DNA from: an uncultured Erysipelotrichaceae bacterium
GTDB taxonomy: Bacteria > Bacillota_I > Bacilli_A > Erysipelotrichales > Coprobacillaceae
NCBI GenBank assembly: GCA_900544435.1
Contig: UQVG01000120.1
Span: 1-6,500, forward strand
DNA length: 6,500 bases
Direction of reading: 5' to 3'
The position numbers were made by a program, and so were the translations under genes. Below the pieces are notes generated by a model that saw only the letters and a list, made by a program, of their open reading frames with translations, did not search any database and had not been told where the DNA came from. This document shows positions 5,971 to 6,500 of the stretch, in pieces; position 1 is the first letter of the stretch; every line of letters starts with the position of its first letter.

Positions 5971-6500
5971 AAATATCTTTTGAATTTAATCGATTATGAA
6001 TATTTTGCATTTTTAAATCAAGTCCAGCAATTGTTTTTGCACATTCTTGCAATTCTTCTTTAATATCTTCAGGAACATTATTATCTGTTTTATATTTAAG
6101 TTTATGTTCCAATGAAGCCCAAAAATCCATTGCAATTGTACGTAGTTGCACTTCAACATGAATTGGTTTAGGTCCTTCTGATAAAAAGATAGGTACTTCT
6201 AAAACAAGATGTAAAGACATATATCCACTTTCTTTAGGATTAGCAATATAATCTTTTACTTCAACTAAACGAATATCATCTTGGTCTGTAAGTAATTGTG
6301 CTACTTTATAAACATCATCGACATAATTACAAATAACACGAATCCCTGCAATATCATGAATATTTTCTTCTAAAGAACGTTCTGTTACAGGAATGTCTTT
6401 ATTGATTGCCTTTTTTAAAATACTTTCTGGTGATTTTAAACGTGATTCAATATGATGAATTGGATTATGATCATGTTTCACTTTAAATTCAGCATCTAAT
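5969..6500 (-). CDS. relQ: Small alarmone synthetase, RelQ type, (p)ppGpp synthetase; 5' end outside the window
   Basis: The frame is open to the window edge, giving about 176 residues and lacking roughly 35-45 N-terminal residues compared with about 210 in Bacillus RelQ (YjbM). The enzyme transfers pyrophosphate from ATP to GDP or GTP, making the stringent-response alarmones. Synthetase motifs appear in order (numbered from the first full codon, 6499): RLKSPESILKK (20-30, ATP-binding loop); HDIAGIRVI (48-56), with metal-binding D49; ESGYMSLHL (90-98), with the guanine-stacking Tyr; VEVQLRT (115-121), with catalytic E116; and FWASLEHKLKYK (126-137). No HD hydrolase, TGS or ACT domain follows, and the protein ends soon after a C-terminal helix. 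This excludes a long Rel/SpoT enzyme, at least in this part. A GTG at 6481 is not taken as the start because in-frame coding continues upstream to 6499 and the family needs more N-terminal sequence. Confidence 0.9.
   Translation of the reverse strand, partial: LDAEFKVKHDHNPIHHIESRLKSPESILKKAINKDIPVTERSLEENIHDIAGIRVICNYVDDVYKVAQLLTDQDDIRLVEVKDYIANPKESGYMSLHLVLEVPIFLSEGPKPIHVEVQLRTIAMDFWASLEHKLKYKTDNNVPEDIKEELQECAKTIAGLDLKMQNIHNRLNSKDI

Noticed and set aside
6215..6235. Met in the relQ motif GYMSLH as an unusual active-site change
   Set aside because: The residue after the guanine-stacking Tyr varies in the family (Arg, Gln, Lys are known), so Met alone is not good evidence of altered activity.

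Overview
The window is AT-rich throughout, with A/T-ending codons, strong GGAGG-type ribosome binding sites and hairpin-plus-T-run terminators. This points to a low-GC Bacillota (Firmicutes), perhaps a gut member of the Erysipelotrichia or a related clostridial group. The phylum-level statement is well supported; anything finer is inference. I see no mobile element, CRISPR array, rRNA or tRNA.

Layout, left to right. (1) The 5' part of a membrane-anchored CapA-like metallophosphatase gene runs leftward out of the window. (2) A compact divergent promoter is built on a perfect 13-bp inverted repeat. (3) A YvbK-like GNAT acetyltransferase gene faces right. (4) A two-way terminator separates it from a convergent LysR-type regulator gene. 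(5) The 252-bp gap between the LysR gene and a divergent P-type ATPase gene holds the LysR promoter, a possible LysR box, the ATPase promoter and a complete yybP-ykoY (manganese) riboswitch with its own intrinsic terminator. (6) The 853-residue ATPase is of the Ca2+/Mn2+ type. (7) A MATE-family efflux protein gene has its own promoter. (8) A two-way terminator is shared with a convergent RelQ-type small alarmone synthetase gene, whose 5' end lies outside the window.

The best-supported story is metal control. Manganese binding to the leader RNA should hold the P1.1 helix closed, prevent the terminator from forming, and switch on a cation-exporting ATPase. The ATPase keeps the site-II cation ligands of SERCA-like pumps but has Gly and Arg where two site-I glutamates would be, so it probably moves one ion per cycle. 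A LysR regulator facing the same gap may add a second layer of control, but no inducer can be read from the sequence. The acetyltransferase, MATE and RelQ genes look like separate transcription units. I found no clearly new system; the riboswitch unit and the symmetric divergent promoter are the parts most worth following up.
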